Origin: Clostridium sp. OS1-26
Lineage (GTDB): Bacteria; Bacillota; Clostridia; Clostridiales; Clostridiaceae
Length of the DNA: 64,000 nt
Direction of reading: 5' to 3'
Assembly (NCBI RefSeq): GCF_030915445.1
Contig: NZ_CP133264.1
Span: forward strand, 744,001 to 808,000
In this document: positions 1-8,596 of the stretch, one piece after another
How the letters are laid out: every line of letters starts with the position of its first letter
Position numbering within the stretch: position 1 is the first letter of the stretch
Position numbers and translations under genes: made by a program
Notes under the pieces: model-generated
Databases searched by the model: none
What the model was told of the DNA's origin: nothing
Seen by the model: the letters and a program-made list of their open reading frames with translations, nothing else

Positions 1-1695
1 GGTTCCATTGATAATACAAAAGAAATAGCAAAAAAGTATGGAGCTAAAGTATATGATTTTGAGTGGATAGATGATTTTAGTAAAGCAAGAAACTATTCTA
101 TTGATAAAGCTACAGGAGATTGGATTTTAATTTTAGACGGTGATGATGAATTTGAAAAACAGGATGCTCCTAAACTACTAGATATAATAAATAATTCCGA
201 TGAAGGTGATATATTTATCTTTAATTCTATATGTTACGTGGGCGATACAGCTGGTAGTGAAAAAATAATGAATGTCAACATTAGATTATTTAAGAATAAA
301 CCTCAGTTTAGATACCAAGGTAGAATACATGAGGGAATCAAACCACAAAGTAAAGATGTTATAACAAAATTTAGTGATATTCGCATATACCATTATGGAT
401 ATATAAACACTTATGTAAAAGATCAAAAAAGACGAGAAAGAAATATGAGGATATTAAAAAAGGAATTAGATGAAAGTCCAGACAATCCTTATTGGTTATT
501 TTGTATAGGAAATGAATACTTTGCCTTGAATGAGCTTGATAAAGCATTAGAACATTTCCTTTCTTCCTATGAAAAATGTAACATGCAAGATATTTATGCC
601 CCTAAAGTTGTATTAAGAATAATAATGATCTATGATGCTTTAAATAAACCAGATGAAGCTTTAAAATATATCGATGAAGCTTTATTATATTACCCTCAAT
701 ACACTGATGTTGAATTTTTAAGAGGAGGCATATACCATAAACTTGGACATATTACTAAAGCCATAAGAAGTTTTCAACACTGCATAGAATTAGGAGAACC
801 TCCTTCCACTCTTAATTTTTTAATGGGAGTTGGAAGTTATAAAGCGTATTATGCTTTAGGTAACGTTTTTCATCAAGTAAGCGATTATGATGAGGCTCTA
901 AAATGCTATAATCAAACCCTTCTAATAAAAAACGATTTTTATGACGCTATTATTAAAATAGGGGATATTCTCACAAAAATTTATAAAACACCAGAAGATA
1001 TTAAGAAAAATTTAGAACAGTTTTTTGATTTAAATAATCCACTAAATTATTCTAATATGGAGGAAGTATTATTTTCAGCAAACCAGTATCAACTTGCTTT
1101 AGATTATGCTAATAGTGCACTAGCTAATGACATTAGAGTACCATATATGACTTATAAAAAAGCTATGTGTATGTATAATTTAAAATTATATGCTGAAGCA
1201 ATAAAAGAATTTGAGAAAATAGATCCAGATAACGCAAATTATTTAGATAGTCAAATAATGATTTTTATATGCTATTCAGTTTTAGATAAATTTGATGCTG
1301 CAGAAAATGTTTTGTCAAATATCAAAAACACTGATAATAGTAGTAAAGTACACCAAACGTTCACCTGCTTAAATAGTATTTTCAAATCTCAAGGCAAAGA
1401 CACCTTGTGCGAAGATGTAGAAGAATCTAATGAATATTTACCTATTATTATAAATGTATTAGATGCTTTTCTTCGCGTAAAAGAATTTGATAAATTTGAA
1501 AAAGCCCTTGAGTTATTTAATTGCCTAGAAAGTAATAATGCTTTACTTGAATTAGCAAAATTATATGCTAAACATGGATTAATAGGAATAGCTGTAAGTG
1601 AAATAAAGAGATCTATCAGTATTTTTGATAAATTAGATGAAGAATCTGCTCATATTTTATATAGAAGTTTTTCATTTAAAGAACTTAAATCCTAA
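1..1695 (+). CDS. Family 2 glycosyltransferase with TPR repeats (5' partial)
   Basis: The reading frame is open from base 1, so the N-terminus lies outside the window. The first 80 codons are the C-terminal part of a GT-A/family 2 glycosyltransferase: WIDDFSKARNYS followed by DWILILDGDDE, which carries the aspartates of the DxD-like nucleotide-sugar/metal site. After about residue 150 come repeated TPR-like helical units (for example NPYWLFCIGNEYFALNELDKA and YKAYYALGNVFHQVSDYDEA). This glycosyltransferase-TPR architecture is common in clostridia, where it is thought to glycosylate surface or spore proteins or to make cell-surface glycan. The DNRLRE gene follows on the same strand and may be co-transcribed. 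Acceptor and sugar cannot be read from sequence. Confidence 0.85.
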   Translation, partial: GSIDNTKEIAKKYGAKVYDFEWIDDFSKARNYSIDKATGDWILILDGDDEFEKQDAPKLLDIINNSDEGDIFIFNSICYVGDTAGSEKIMNVNIRLFKNKPQFRYQGRIHEGIKPQSKDVITKFSDIRIYHYGYINTYVKDQKRRERNMRILKKELDESPDNPYWLFCIGNEYFALNELDKALEHFLSSYEKCNMQDIYAPKVVLRIIMIYDALNKPDEALKYIDEALLYYPQYTDVEFLRGGIYHKLGHITKAIRSFQHCIELGEPPSTLNFLMGVGSYKAYYALGNVFHQVSDYDEALKCYNQTLLIKNDFYDAIIKIGDILTKIYKTPEDIKKNLEQFFDLNNPLNYSNMEEVLFSANQYQLALDYANSALANDIRVPYMTYKKAMCMYNLKLYAEAIKEFEKIDPDNANYLDSQIMIFICYSVLDKFDAAENVLSNIKNTDNSSKVHQTFTCLNSIFKSQGKDTLCEDVEESNEYLPIIINVLDAFLRVKEFDKFEKALELFNCLESNNALLELAKLYAKHGLIGIAVSEIKRSISIFDKLDEESAHILYRSFSFKELKS

Positions 1696-1773
1696 AGTTT
1701 ATTGCTACAACAAAGAGAAAATATTAGTTTTTTAATCAAATTTACACAAGAGACATTCAATAAAGGATGTGAG

Positions 1774-2631
1774 ATGATGCCATCGGCGATTTTTTATTCA
1801 GATTCTAGTATAACATTAGATGAGGCAAATCCTTCTATTACATGGGCTGGTAGCCCCTATTTAATTGTAGGCCTATACTATAATACTAACCCGCCATCGG
1901 TCTATAGAAGTTTGCTTCACTTTAATATAAGTTCAATACCAGTAAATGCAGAAATTCAAACCTGTATTTTAAACATGTATGTTATAAATACTGTAGATTC
2001 TAATGTACAAGATTTTTTTACCCCATACCTTGTAAATTCATCCTGGAATCAATTTACTAAATGGGCAACTCAACCAGGAGTAAATTACTCTATTAAAGGG
2101 TCATCTACAGAAATATCAGGTATAGGTAACGTATCTTTTGATGTAACACCTATAGTTAAGTACTGGATTAGTTCTGGAATAAATAATGGTTTAGTACTGA
2201 AATCTACAGAGACTGTAGAACTTAGCCCAAAAACTTTTGTCAGCAGTAATGATACCAGTCATTCAGATCTTAGACCATTTTTAAATATACAATATAATGA
2301 CCCAGCACCTGTAACAGTATTTAAAAGAAGATTTGAAACTACTTCAACTATTATATCAACTTCAACTACTCTACAGACAAGTCCTGCGATAGACGTATCT
2401 CAAATCTTTGATTACACAGTTTTTATTCAGAATACTGGTTCAAATCCGGTAAACTTAACTTTACAAATAAGCCCTGATGGAGTAAATTTTACTACAGAAG
2501 CCCAACAATCTATACCTTCTGGGAGCCTAATACCACTAGTATCTAGATATCTAGCTAATTATATAAGATTCGTATATGCTTCACCTGAAGGTGCTAGTAA
2601 TTTTAAATACTGGATAATAAAACAAATGTAA
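1774..2631 (+). CDS. DNRLRE-domain surface protein with C-terminal beta domain
   Basis: I place the start at the tandem ATG at 1774, preceded by AAAGGATGTGAG; an upstream TTG in frame at 1702 has no ribosome binding site. About residues 1-180 resemble the DNRLRE beta-sandwich domain (SLLHFNISSIP, FDVTPIVKYWISSG, NNGLVLKS and the late DLRPFLNIQY are typical landmarks). About residues 185-285 are a second beta-rich module ending in a FKYWIIKQM-type tail, like DUF6385. No signal peptide is visible, so export may be non-classical or the protein may be part of the spore surface. It lies 78 bases after the glycosyltransferase and is followed by a strong terminator. Confidence 0.75.
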   Translation: MMPSAIFYSDSSITLDEANPSITWAGSPYLIVGLYYNTNPPSVYRSLLHFNISSIPVNAEIQTCILNMYVINTVDSNVQDFFTPYLVNSSWNQFTKWATQPGVNYSIKGSSTEISGIGNVSFDVTPIVKYWISSGINNGLVLKSTETVELSPKTFVSSNDTSHSDLRPFLNIQYNDPAPVTVFKRRFETTSTIISTSTTLQTSPAIDVSQIFDYTVFIQNTGSNPVNLTLQISPDGVNFTTEAQQSIPSGSLIPLVSRYLANYIRFVYASPEGASNFKYWIIKQM

Positions 2632-2635
2632 AAAC

Positions 2636-2685
2636 GATAACCTATTAGATAACATTATACGTAATCTAATAGGTTATTGTTTTTA
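2636..2685. terminator. Bidirectional terminator between convergent genes
   Basis: Near-perfect inverted repeat (ATAACCTATTAGAT ... AATCTAATAGGTTAT) with a short loop, followed by GTTTTTA on the plus strand. It separates the DNRLRE gene from the convergent glycosyltransferase gene. Confidence 0.85.
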
Positions 2686-2696
2686 TAGATATTTCT

Positions 2697-3671
2697 TTAT
2701 GATCTCATGAAGATTTTTGCTCTAAAAAGCCATGAATTTTGGTAAGCATATCTTTGCCTATTTTGCTTTTTTTTAATATTTTTTTCCTTTACCGCTATAT
2801 TTAAAAGACTATTAAATTGTTCATAATCTTTTGCCACATATACATAATCTCTATCTATAGAAATTACCTCTAAAATAGCAGTAGATACTACAGGTTTACC
2901 TGTGCTTAGATATTCATATAGCTTAACAGGACTTACACAATTAGTCATAGGTGTAATCTTAAATGGATTTATAAAGACATCCATGTCCTTCATATATTTT
3001 ATAAGATCTTTGTAATCTTTTCTGCCAGTAAAAACTGCATTGTTGTAGTTAAAATTAGGCTTTATATCATAGAAATCTCCTACAAATACAAATCTTTTAT
3101 CTGGATTTTTATTTATAATATAATCTATTAAATTATAATCTAACCAAGATGCTAAACTTCCTATAAAACCTACTTGTTTTACTCTATTATTAGCTACTGT
3201 TTCAGCTTTTTTAAAATATTCAAAATCTGCTCCATTTCTTATTATATGGACTTTTTCACCATATTTTCTTTGTAACATATACAATCCTTGCGACGAGCAT
3301 ATTATTATATTTGCCTTTTCACTCAAAATATCAAAATTTTCCTTCCAATGTTCAAACTGCTCTGATGGAAAATCTATACAATCAAAAATTAGTATATTAT
3401 GTGGAATCTGCCTATTTAAATTGTGTTCTGGAGGGTAGCTTTCAAATAATATTATAGGTTTGCTTAGCTTTCTATAATTAATAGAGTATCGCTTATTAAC
3501 TAATAAAAAATTATTATTTATTTTCTCTATATCACTCTTCTGCTTTATATGGATGTCAGGGTTTATAAATATACATTTATATCCTAATAAACTCATATTG
3601 AGTAATAGTTGTTGAGGCCTTTGAAACATCCATTTAAAATCAACAGGAGATGGATAAATTATAGTAGGCAT
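2697..3671 (-). CDS. GT4/GT1-type glycosyltransferase (TuaH-like)
   Basis: A 324-residue GT-B glycosyltransferase. The N-terminus MPTIIYPSPVDFKWMFQRPQ with its FQRPQQLL motif is typical of clostridial 'glycosyltransferase family 1' proteins related to teichuronic-acid TuaH. The C-terminal half contains GFIGSLASWLDYNLI (start of the second Rossmann domain) and SPVKLYEYLSTGKPVVST, the donor-binding E-x7-E-like region. It probably transfers a sugar from a nucleotide donor to a surface polymer or protein. It is preceded by GGAGGG near 3680. It is convergent with the DNRLRE gene and follows the beta-propeller gene on the same strand with a 57-base gap, so the two may be an operon. Confidence 0.8.
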   Translation of the reverse strand: MPTIIYPSPVDFKWMFQRPQQLLLNMSLLGYKCIFINPDIHIKQKSDIEKINNNFLLVNKRYSINYRKLSKPIILFESYPPEHNLNRQIPHNILIFDCIDFPSEQFEHWKENFDILSEKANIIICSSQGLYMLQRKYGEKVHIIRNGADFEYFKKAETVANNRVKQVGFIGSLASWLDYNLIDYIINKNPDKRFVFVGDFYDIKPNFNYNNAVFTGRKDYKDLIKYMKDMDVFINPFKITPMTNCVSPVKLYEYLSTGKPVVSTAILEVISIDRDYVYVAKDYEQFNSLLNIAVKEKNIKKKQNRQRYAYQNSWLFRAKIFMRS

Positions 3672-3728
3672 ATGCCACCCTCCAAATTGTATTTATTAGT
3701 AATATGCTATATTTATAGCTAATTAATA

Positions 3729-5261
3729 TCAATTTAAACAATCATCCTTAGGATAAAAATCATCTAGAAATAGCTTTAGTTCAAAAATCTCTTTGCATAG
3801 AGAAATCGAATCGTCTTTATACTCTTCACATTCTGGCGGATTAGTACAATATTCTAAAGCAGGTATAAGCAAATCTACTTCTCCGACAATGCTTACTTCA
3901 ATGAATGTACCTACTGAAAATATAAAGGTACCATCTTTGAAAATAGGTGCATTTAAAAGTTGAGATCGAGTATTAATAATAGTTTTTAGTTCCGTTTCAC
4001 TTCTTGTATTAGGTACATATAGCACTATATTTCTTTCATTATCTTCTATTACACCATTCACTATAAATAGATTATTACTTTTATCATGATACTTAAAAGC
4101 ATACGGGATCACTGAAGAAAAACTTATTCTTGAGAAACTAGGATTGTTCTTTAGAGGAATTCTTCTATCTGATCCTGAAACAATATATCCTTTAGAAAAC
4201 CTAACTTCATCTACAATATAGGGATACACAGAATTTAATTGAGTTTTTGCTTTAACCTCTCTAAAGCACACCCTTAAAACACATCTAGAAAACATTTTAT
4301 TTTCTCTTATACATACAGCCTCACTTATGTCACTAAGTTGGTATGGATCTGTAAAGTTTGCAGCTTGAGAAGGTATAAAATCCAAATTTGAATTTACTGC
4401 AACAATGCCTATTGGTTGACTAAATCCTTGTATTGTTGATTCTACCATATTTGTTAATGGGTTTATTATAGAAATGGTATTTTCAGTAGTATTTGAAACT
4501 AACAACTTTTCACAATCTGGGGTAGAAGTAATTCTTTCTGGCCCCATTCCCACTGATATGCTAGATATAACAGAGTTTAATAACGCATTGACTATAGTCA
4601 CATTGTTACCTAAGCTATTTGCTACATAAAGATTGTTTTTAAGCAACTTCATCCCAATAGGAGCATTTCCAACGTTACATATAGTAAAAATTACTTCTAG
4701 ATTATTTATATCTATAACAGATATAGAGTTGTCCATTGTGTTTGATATATATGCTATATCATCATCCTCGTTAATTTCTATAAATGATGGTGCATTTCCA
4801 ACCATAATATTTCCTATAACACTTCCATCTTTAGCATTATATATTTTTACTTTGTTATCATCTAATATAAATAGTTTATTTTTCGAATTGCTAAGTTTTA
4901 TAAACTTCACACTATAAAAGCCATCAACCCTCCATAGTAAATTCCCCTTTTCTATATTGTAGGCCGCTACACTACTAATGTTACTGACGTATACTCTTGC
5001 CATATTAAAATCTACGTCTATATGGCCATTATTAGGCATTTTCAAAGTTTTAATGCTATCATTAGCACATACTATAGAAATAGTGTTCGATCCACTATTT
5101 GCAACAAGTATTCTATTTTCACTTCCTATTACAACGTCATAGGGTTGAAGTCCACAATTAATTTTTTTGATGATTTCATCTTTTGCTCCGTCTACTATCG
5201 ATAAAGTTCCCTCTACATAATTTGCAATATAATATATGATTTTATTTAACAAATCTTTCAT
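3729..5261 (-). CDS. YVTN/YncE-type beta-propeller protein with SPOCS-like tail
   Basis: A 510-residue protein. Residues 1-285 hold about seven repeats of the YVTN/40-residue type (ILVANSGSNTISIV, AYISNTMDNSISVIDI, LYVANSLGNNVTIV, LLVSNTTENTISIINP), a beta-propeller. Residues ~310-490 form a separate region (FSRCVLRVCFREVKAKTQ; VEVSIVGEVDLLIPALEYC-like segment followed by a Cys/Pro-rich CTNPPECEEY) that resembles the SPOCS/DUF3794 domain of clostridial spore-coat proteins; this second assignment is tentative. No signal peptide is seen. With the glycosyltransferases and DNRLRE gene it suggests a spore-surface or envelope cluster. A second, shorter propeller gene is at 32954-33841. Confidence 0.75.
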   Translation of the reverse strand: MKDLLNKIIYYIANYVEGTLSIVDGAKDEIIKKINCGLQPYDVVIGSENRILVANSGSNTISIVCANDSIKTLKMPNNGHIDVDFNMARVYVSNISSVAAYNIEKGNLLWRVDGFYSVKFIKLSNSKNKLFILDDNKVKIYNAKDGSVIGNIMVGNAPSFIEINEDDDIAYISNTMDNSISVIDINNLEVIFTICNVGNAPIGMKLLKNNLYVANSLGNNVTIVNALLNSVISSISVGMGPERITSTPDCEKLLVSNTTENTISIINPLTNMVESTIQGFSQPIGIVAVNSNLDFIPSQAANFTDPYQLSDISEAVCIRENKMFSRCVLRVCFREVKAKTQLNSVYPYIVDEVRFSKGYIVSGSDRRIPLKNNPSFSRISFSSVIPYAFKYHDKSNNLFIVNGVIEDNERNIVLYVPNTRSETELKTIINTRSQLLNAPIFKDGTFIFSVGTFIEVSIVGEVDLLIPALEYCTNPPECEEYKDDSISLCKEIFELKLFLDDFYPKDDCLN

Positions 5262-5564
5262 GTTAAAAATTCACTTCCCATTCACACCTCAAAATAATGG
5301 TTTTACATATACTTAAGTAGTTGATTAATTTTATAGATAACAAAACTAACAACTACTATACAGAGCTAATATTATAATATGCAGATGTTGTACTTTATTT
5401 GAAAAAGTTTTGTCAAAACTAAACCATTGTACTATATTTTTTAGTGTGCTTTAATTAAGCATATTACTAATATATGCTGTGAATTAACTTTTAATCTATC
5501 ATATCTTCATCTTTTAAATGTATTAAATGATTTCATCTTAAAATCACTATGATATCTTTATAAA
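5262..5564. other. Intergenic spacer, no gene seen
   Basis: Very AT-rich spacer upstream of the beta-propeller gene and downstream of the tRNA cluster. I see no open frame with a ribosome binding site and no recognisable RNA. The only clear structure is the tRNA terminator at its right edge. Confidence 0.6.
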
Positions 5565-5606
5565 ATAAAAAAAAGAGAATTGTTAAAAAACAATTCTCTT
5601 TTTTAT
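5565..5606 (-). terminator. Terminator of the tRNA operon
   Basis: Inverted repeat AAGAGAATTG / CAATTCTCTT with a six-base A-rich loop; read on the minus strand it is followed by a long T run. It lies directly after the last tRNA (Cys). Confidence 0.9.
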
Positions 5607-5607
5607 T

Positions 5608-5682
<75 letters not shown>

Positions 5683-5687
5683 ATATT

Positions 5688-5762
5688 TGGAGCGGAAGAC
5701 GGGATTCGAACCCGCGACGTTCACCTTGGCAAGGTGACGCTCTACCACTGAGCCACTCCCGC
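5688..5762 (-). tRNA. tRNA-Gly (GCC)
   Basis: The minus-strand gene begins GCGGGAGTGGCTCAGTGG, has anticodon loop TTGCCAA (anticodon GCC), T-loop GTTCGAATC and an encoded CCA. It is separated from tRNA-Cys by five bases. Confidence 0.97.
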
Positions 5763-5768
5763 GTTATG

Positions 5769-5844
<76 letters not shown>

Positions 5845-5858
5845 AATTTAGTTTTTTA

Positions 5859-5935
5859 TGGCGACCCAGAAGGGACTCGAACCCTCGACCTCCGGCGTGA
5901 CAGGCCGGCACTCTAACCAACTGAGCCACTGGGCC
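5859..5935 (-). tRNA. tRNA-Asp (GTC)
   Basis: The minus-strand gene begins GGCCCAGTGGCTCAGTTGG, has anticodon loop CTGTCAC (anticodon GTC), T-loop GTTCGAGTC, discriminator G as expected for Asp, and an encoded CCA. Confidence 0.97.
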
Positions 5936-5942
5936 ATATTTA

Positions 5943-6018
5943 TGGTGGGCACAACAGGGCTCGAACCTGTGACCCTCTGCTTGTAAGGCAGATGCTCTCC
6001 CAGCTGAGCTATGCGCCC
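5943..6018 (-). tRNA. tRNA-Val (TAC)
   Basis: The minus-strand gene begins GGGCGCATAGCTCAGCTGG, has anticodon loop CTTACAA (anticodon TAC), T-loop GTTCGAGCC and an encoded CCA. It is the first gene of the cluster in transcription order. Confidence 0.97.
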
Positions 6019-6254
6019 TCACCAATTTTCTAAGACATATAAGATTATACAACAGTAATTTAATCATGTCAACATTTTTTATGTTTTTTATAAATTACTG
6101 AGTATTCTCAATATATGCTTAACAAACACTATCATATAAAATTAAATACAATCTGTCAAAGCCCTAATTATGAACTGTATAAATTTATATTAGTTTATCT
6201 TAATCTATCACTATAATTCTTTTAGTTTCTAGATTTTTAAATTTTAAAATAATT

Positions 6255-7142
6255 CTATTTAGCCTTAGAAGACTTAAGAAGTTCGCCAATTTCCTCTGAA
6301 TTAAATTTGTAACTTTTATTACAGAAATGACATTTTAATTCTTCTTCTTTTCCTTCATTGTACAGGTCTTGCAAATCCTTTTCTCCTATACTAATTAATG
6401 CTCTCTCAACTCTTTCTTTAGAACAATCACATTTATATGAAGGCTCCATATCCTCTAATATCTTTAAATCCATATCATCAAATATGAAATTTAAGATTTC
6501 TTCTATAGTCATTCCTTTGCTTATCATTTCTGTTATGGAAGGTATTTCTTGAAGTCTATAGGTTATTATGTCTGCAACTAATTCATTTGCTCCTGGCATC
6601 ATTTGGATTATAAATCCACCAGCAGCACTTACACTTAAATCTTTATCCACAAGTACTCCTAATCCTACTGCAGATGGAGTTTGTTCTGAAACTGTAAAGT
6701 AATACGCTAAATCATCACCTATTTCACCTGTGTATATAGGCACCTGGCCAACATAAGGTTCTTTTAATCCCATATCCCTTATGATAAATAAATTACCATT
6801 TTTCCCTACAATCCCACTTACATCAAGCTTTCCTTTTTCATTTGGAGGCAAATCAGCCTGAGGATTACCAATATATCCTTTTACATGCCCATCAGAATGA
6901 GCTGTTACTACAACCCCTTGAGCCTCTCCTCCTCCAGAAATTTTTAAAGTTATTGAATCACTTTCTGACTTAAGCATAGCCCCCATAAGGCTTCCCGCTG
7001 TAAGCATTCTTCCAAGCGCTGCAGCTGCTGTAGGAGCACAATTATGAACTTTAACACCTTCATTTACAAGGTTAGTTGTTATTGCCGCTATTATTCTAAT
7101 ATCACCATTTTGAGCTGTAGCTCTCACTATCTTATCTTTCAT
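6255..7142 (-). CDS. hslO: Redox-regulated chaperone Hsp33
   Basis: A 295-residue protein when started at the ATG at 7142, which follows AAAAGGAGGAAAAAA; a longer frame to 7169 would place the ribosome binding site inside the gene. Residues [20 protein letters not shown] are the typical N-terminus. The C-terminal zinc switch is intact: CDC near residue 235 and CHFC near residue 268, the four cysteines that bind zinc when reduced and form disulfides under oxidative stress to activate the holdase. Length matches the family. It follows a broken methyltransferase gene on the same strand; an inverted repeat lies in the leader between them. Confidence 0.97.
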   Translation of the reverse strand: MKDKIVRATAQNGDIRIIAAITTNLVNEGVKVHNCAPTAAAALGRMLTAGSLMGAMLKSESDSITLKISGGGEAQGVVVTAHSDGHVKGYIGNPQADLPPNEKGKLDVSGIVGKNGNLFIIRDMGLKEPYVGQVPIYTGEIGDDLAYYFTVSEQTPSAVGLGVLVDKDLSVSAAGGFIIQMMPGANELVADIITYRLQEIPSITEMISKGMTIEEILNFIFDDMDLKILEDMEPSYKCDCSKERVERALISIGEKDLQDLYNEGKEEELKCHFCNKSYKFNSEEIGELLKSSKAK

Positions 7143-7170
7143 TTTTTTCCTCCTTTTAGTCGGAAACACG

Positions 7171-7209
7171 AGGTAATTTAACCCGTTCGATCCCGCTCAC
7201 AAATTACCC
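7171..7209 (-). repeat. Hairpin in the leader of hslO
   Basis: On the minus strand GGTAATTT and AAATTACC flank a 21-base GC-richer loop just upstream of the hslO ribosome binding site. It has no T run, so it is not an obvious terminator. A second inverted repeat (GTTAAAGTC / GACTTTAAC, 7210-7234) overlaps the end of the upstream gene. A regulatory role is possible but unproven. Confidence 0.45.
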
Positions 7210-7221
7210 GTTAAAGTCCAT

Positions 7222-7970
7222 TTATGACTTTAACCTCTTTTTCACCACATAAACTATTCTTTCTGTTATATCTTGTATATCTCTATCCTCATAATTATTC
7301 ATTTTCATAACTATTTCAAGCCCTATTTCCTTTAAGATTGTTTCTATTTCTTCGCATTTATAAGCTCTTTCACTATGTTGCTCATCAAATCTTTTATACA
7401 GTTCTCCTTGCTTAACAAAAAAGTAAGATACATGTCCACAATATCATCTTCAAGAGAGTTCTGCCAAACATAAGTAACATTATCATCGTCATAATTATAG
7501 ACATTATTTCCCAGTACTTCTGTAAGCTTATAGTATGAATTAATATCAAATATAAAAATACCTTCATCCTTCAAATGGTTTAAAACACCTAAAAAATATT
7601 CTTTTAATTTGCTATCTTCTAATATATAATTTGTAGAATCTAAGCAACAGGTAATTAAATCAAATTTTCTATTTAAATTTAATTCAGTTATGTCCTGACA
7701 GACGAATTTGATATTATTTCTATTGCCTCTTAATTTAGTCTCTGCTTCTGTAAGCATATCATAAGATAAGTCAACAGCCCAAGTACTATTAAATTTAGAT
7801 ACAATTTCTCCTGTAATATTACCTGTACCGCATGCAAGATCTAAATAATCTTTTCTATTTATCTTTAATTCATCGCATATATTTAGTATTTGACTTGCCC
7901 ATTCCTTATAATTTATATCACTATTTATAAGTTCATCATAAATATGAGCAAATTCTTTATAACATTCCAT
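7222..7970 (-). pseudogene. Class I SAM methyltransferase, frameshifted
   Basis: The frame beginning at 7970 (after GAGGGGAAATTAAT) encodes a class I S-adenosylmethionine methyltransferase: YLDLACGTGNITGEI is motif I, WAVDLSYDMLTEAE motif II, FDLITCCLDSTNYI motif IV. It reads as family-like up to DIVDMYLTF near 7420, then runs into a short unrelated tail and stops at 7344. The other frame continues the normal C-terminus (FVKQGELYKRFDEQHSERAY ... ERIVYVVKKR) to a stop at 7222, giving the usual ~249 residues. The switch point is a six-base A/T run at 7417-7422; one more base would restore the frame. Either a true pseudogene or a homopolymer sequencing error. Substrate unknown. Confidence 0.85.
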
Positions 7971-8090
7971 ATTAATTTCCCCTCAAAGTTACTAAATTAC
8001 ATTTCTAAATTATCTACCAATTAATATTATATATTTTTGATACATAAGTCAATAATATAGCTTATTAACATAAACTTATATATAGCTCTT

Positions 8091-8354
8091 TTATAATCCA
8101 TATCTTTGTTCATTTAAAATAACTTCATTTTTAGGAATGTTTAACTCTTTTTTTCTCTTAGTCATTATACCGCCTATTCTCCCTGTTTCCTCAGCGGTTA
8201 AACCGCTCCACCCATGCTTATCTACCTTATCTTTTAGTCCTAACTCTTCTGCTATTTCATATTTTAATTTCTCCCTAAGCTTCTCTGCTTCTGTTAACTC
8301 TCTATGAGACTTTAATTTAGCTTTTATAACCTTCTTTAATGGTGTTTTTGTCAT
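8091..8354 (-). CDS. Alpha/beta-type small acid-soluble spore protein
   Basis: An 87-residue protein from the ATG at 8354, which follows GGGAGGGTGGTATAAT. The core KYEIAEELGL ... GWSGLTAEETGRIGGIMTKR is the alpha/beta SASP signature (helix, then the G-x-L-T-x-x-x-x-G-x-x-GG-x-M motif). These proteins coat spore DNA and protect it from UV and heat, and are made in the forespore. The protein carries a basic N-terminal extension (KTPLKKVIKAKLKSHRE), as in the minor SspF-like members. The gene is monocistronic. Confidence 0.9.
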   Translation of the reverse strand: MTKTPLKKVIKAKLKSHRELTEAEKLREKLKYEIAEELGLKDKVDKHGWSGLTAEETGRIGGIMTKRKKELNIPKNEVILNEQRYGL

Positions 8355-8445
8355 ATTATACCACCCTCCCACTTTTCTGTTTATTATTTTTTACATTTAA
8401 TAAATTATTTATACGTCATAATACTTGGTTATAAATAAAAATTAG

Positions 8446-8520
8446 CTTAGGCATCTTAAAGAAAATAGCAAGTCAAATATACTAGTATACTGACTAGTTA
8501 TTTTCTTTCAGACGCCTTAA
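8446..8520. repeat. MITE-like palindromic repeat, copy 1
   Basis: A 75-base imperfect palindrome. The left arm CTTAGGCATCTTAAAGAAAA with ATAGCAAGTCA pairs with the right arm TGACTAGTTATTTTCTTTCA with GACGCCTTAA around a central TATACTAGTATA. The left half closely matches 33912-33941, so this is a repeated family in the genome. It has no coding capacity and lies between a spore-protein gene and an oppA-type gene. Confidence 0.65.
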
Positions 8521-8596
8521 TTGTAAATTTATAATACAAATCTAATAAGGGGCTGCCTCATAATGCATAGATATACATTATTAACAGTCCCTACTA

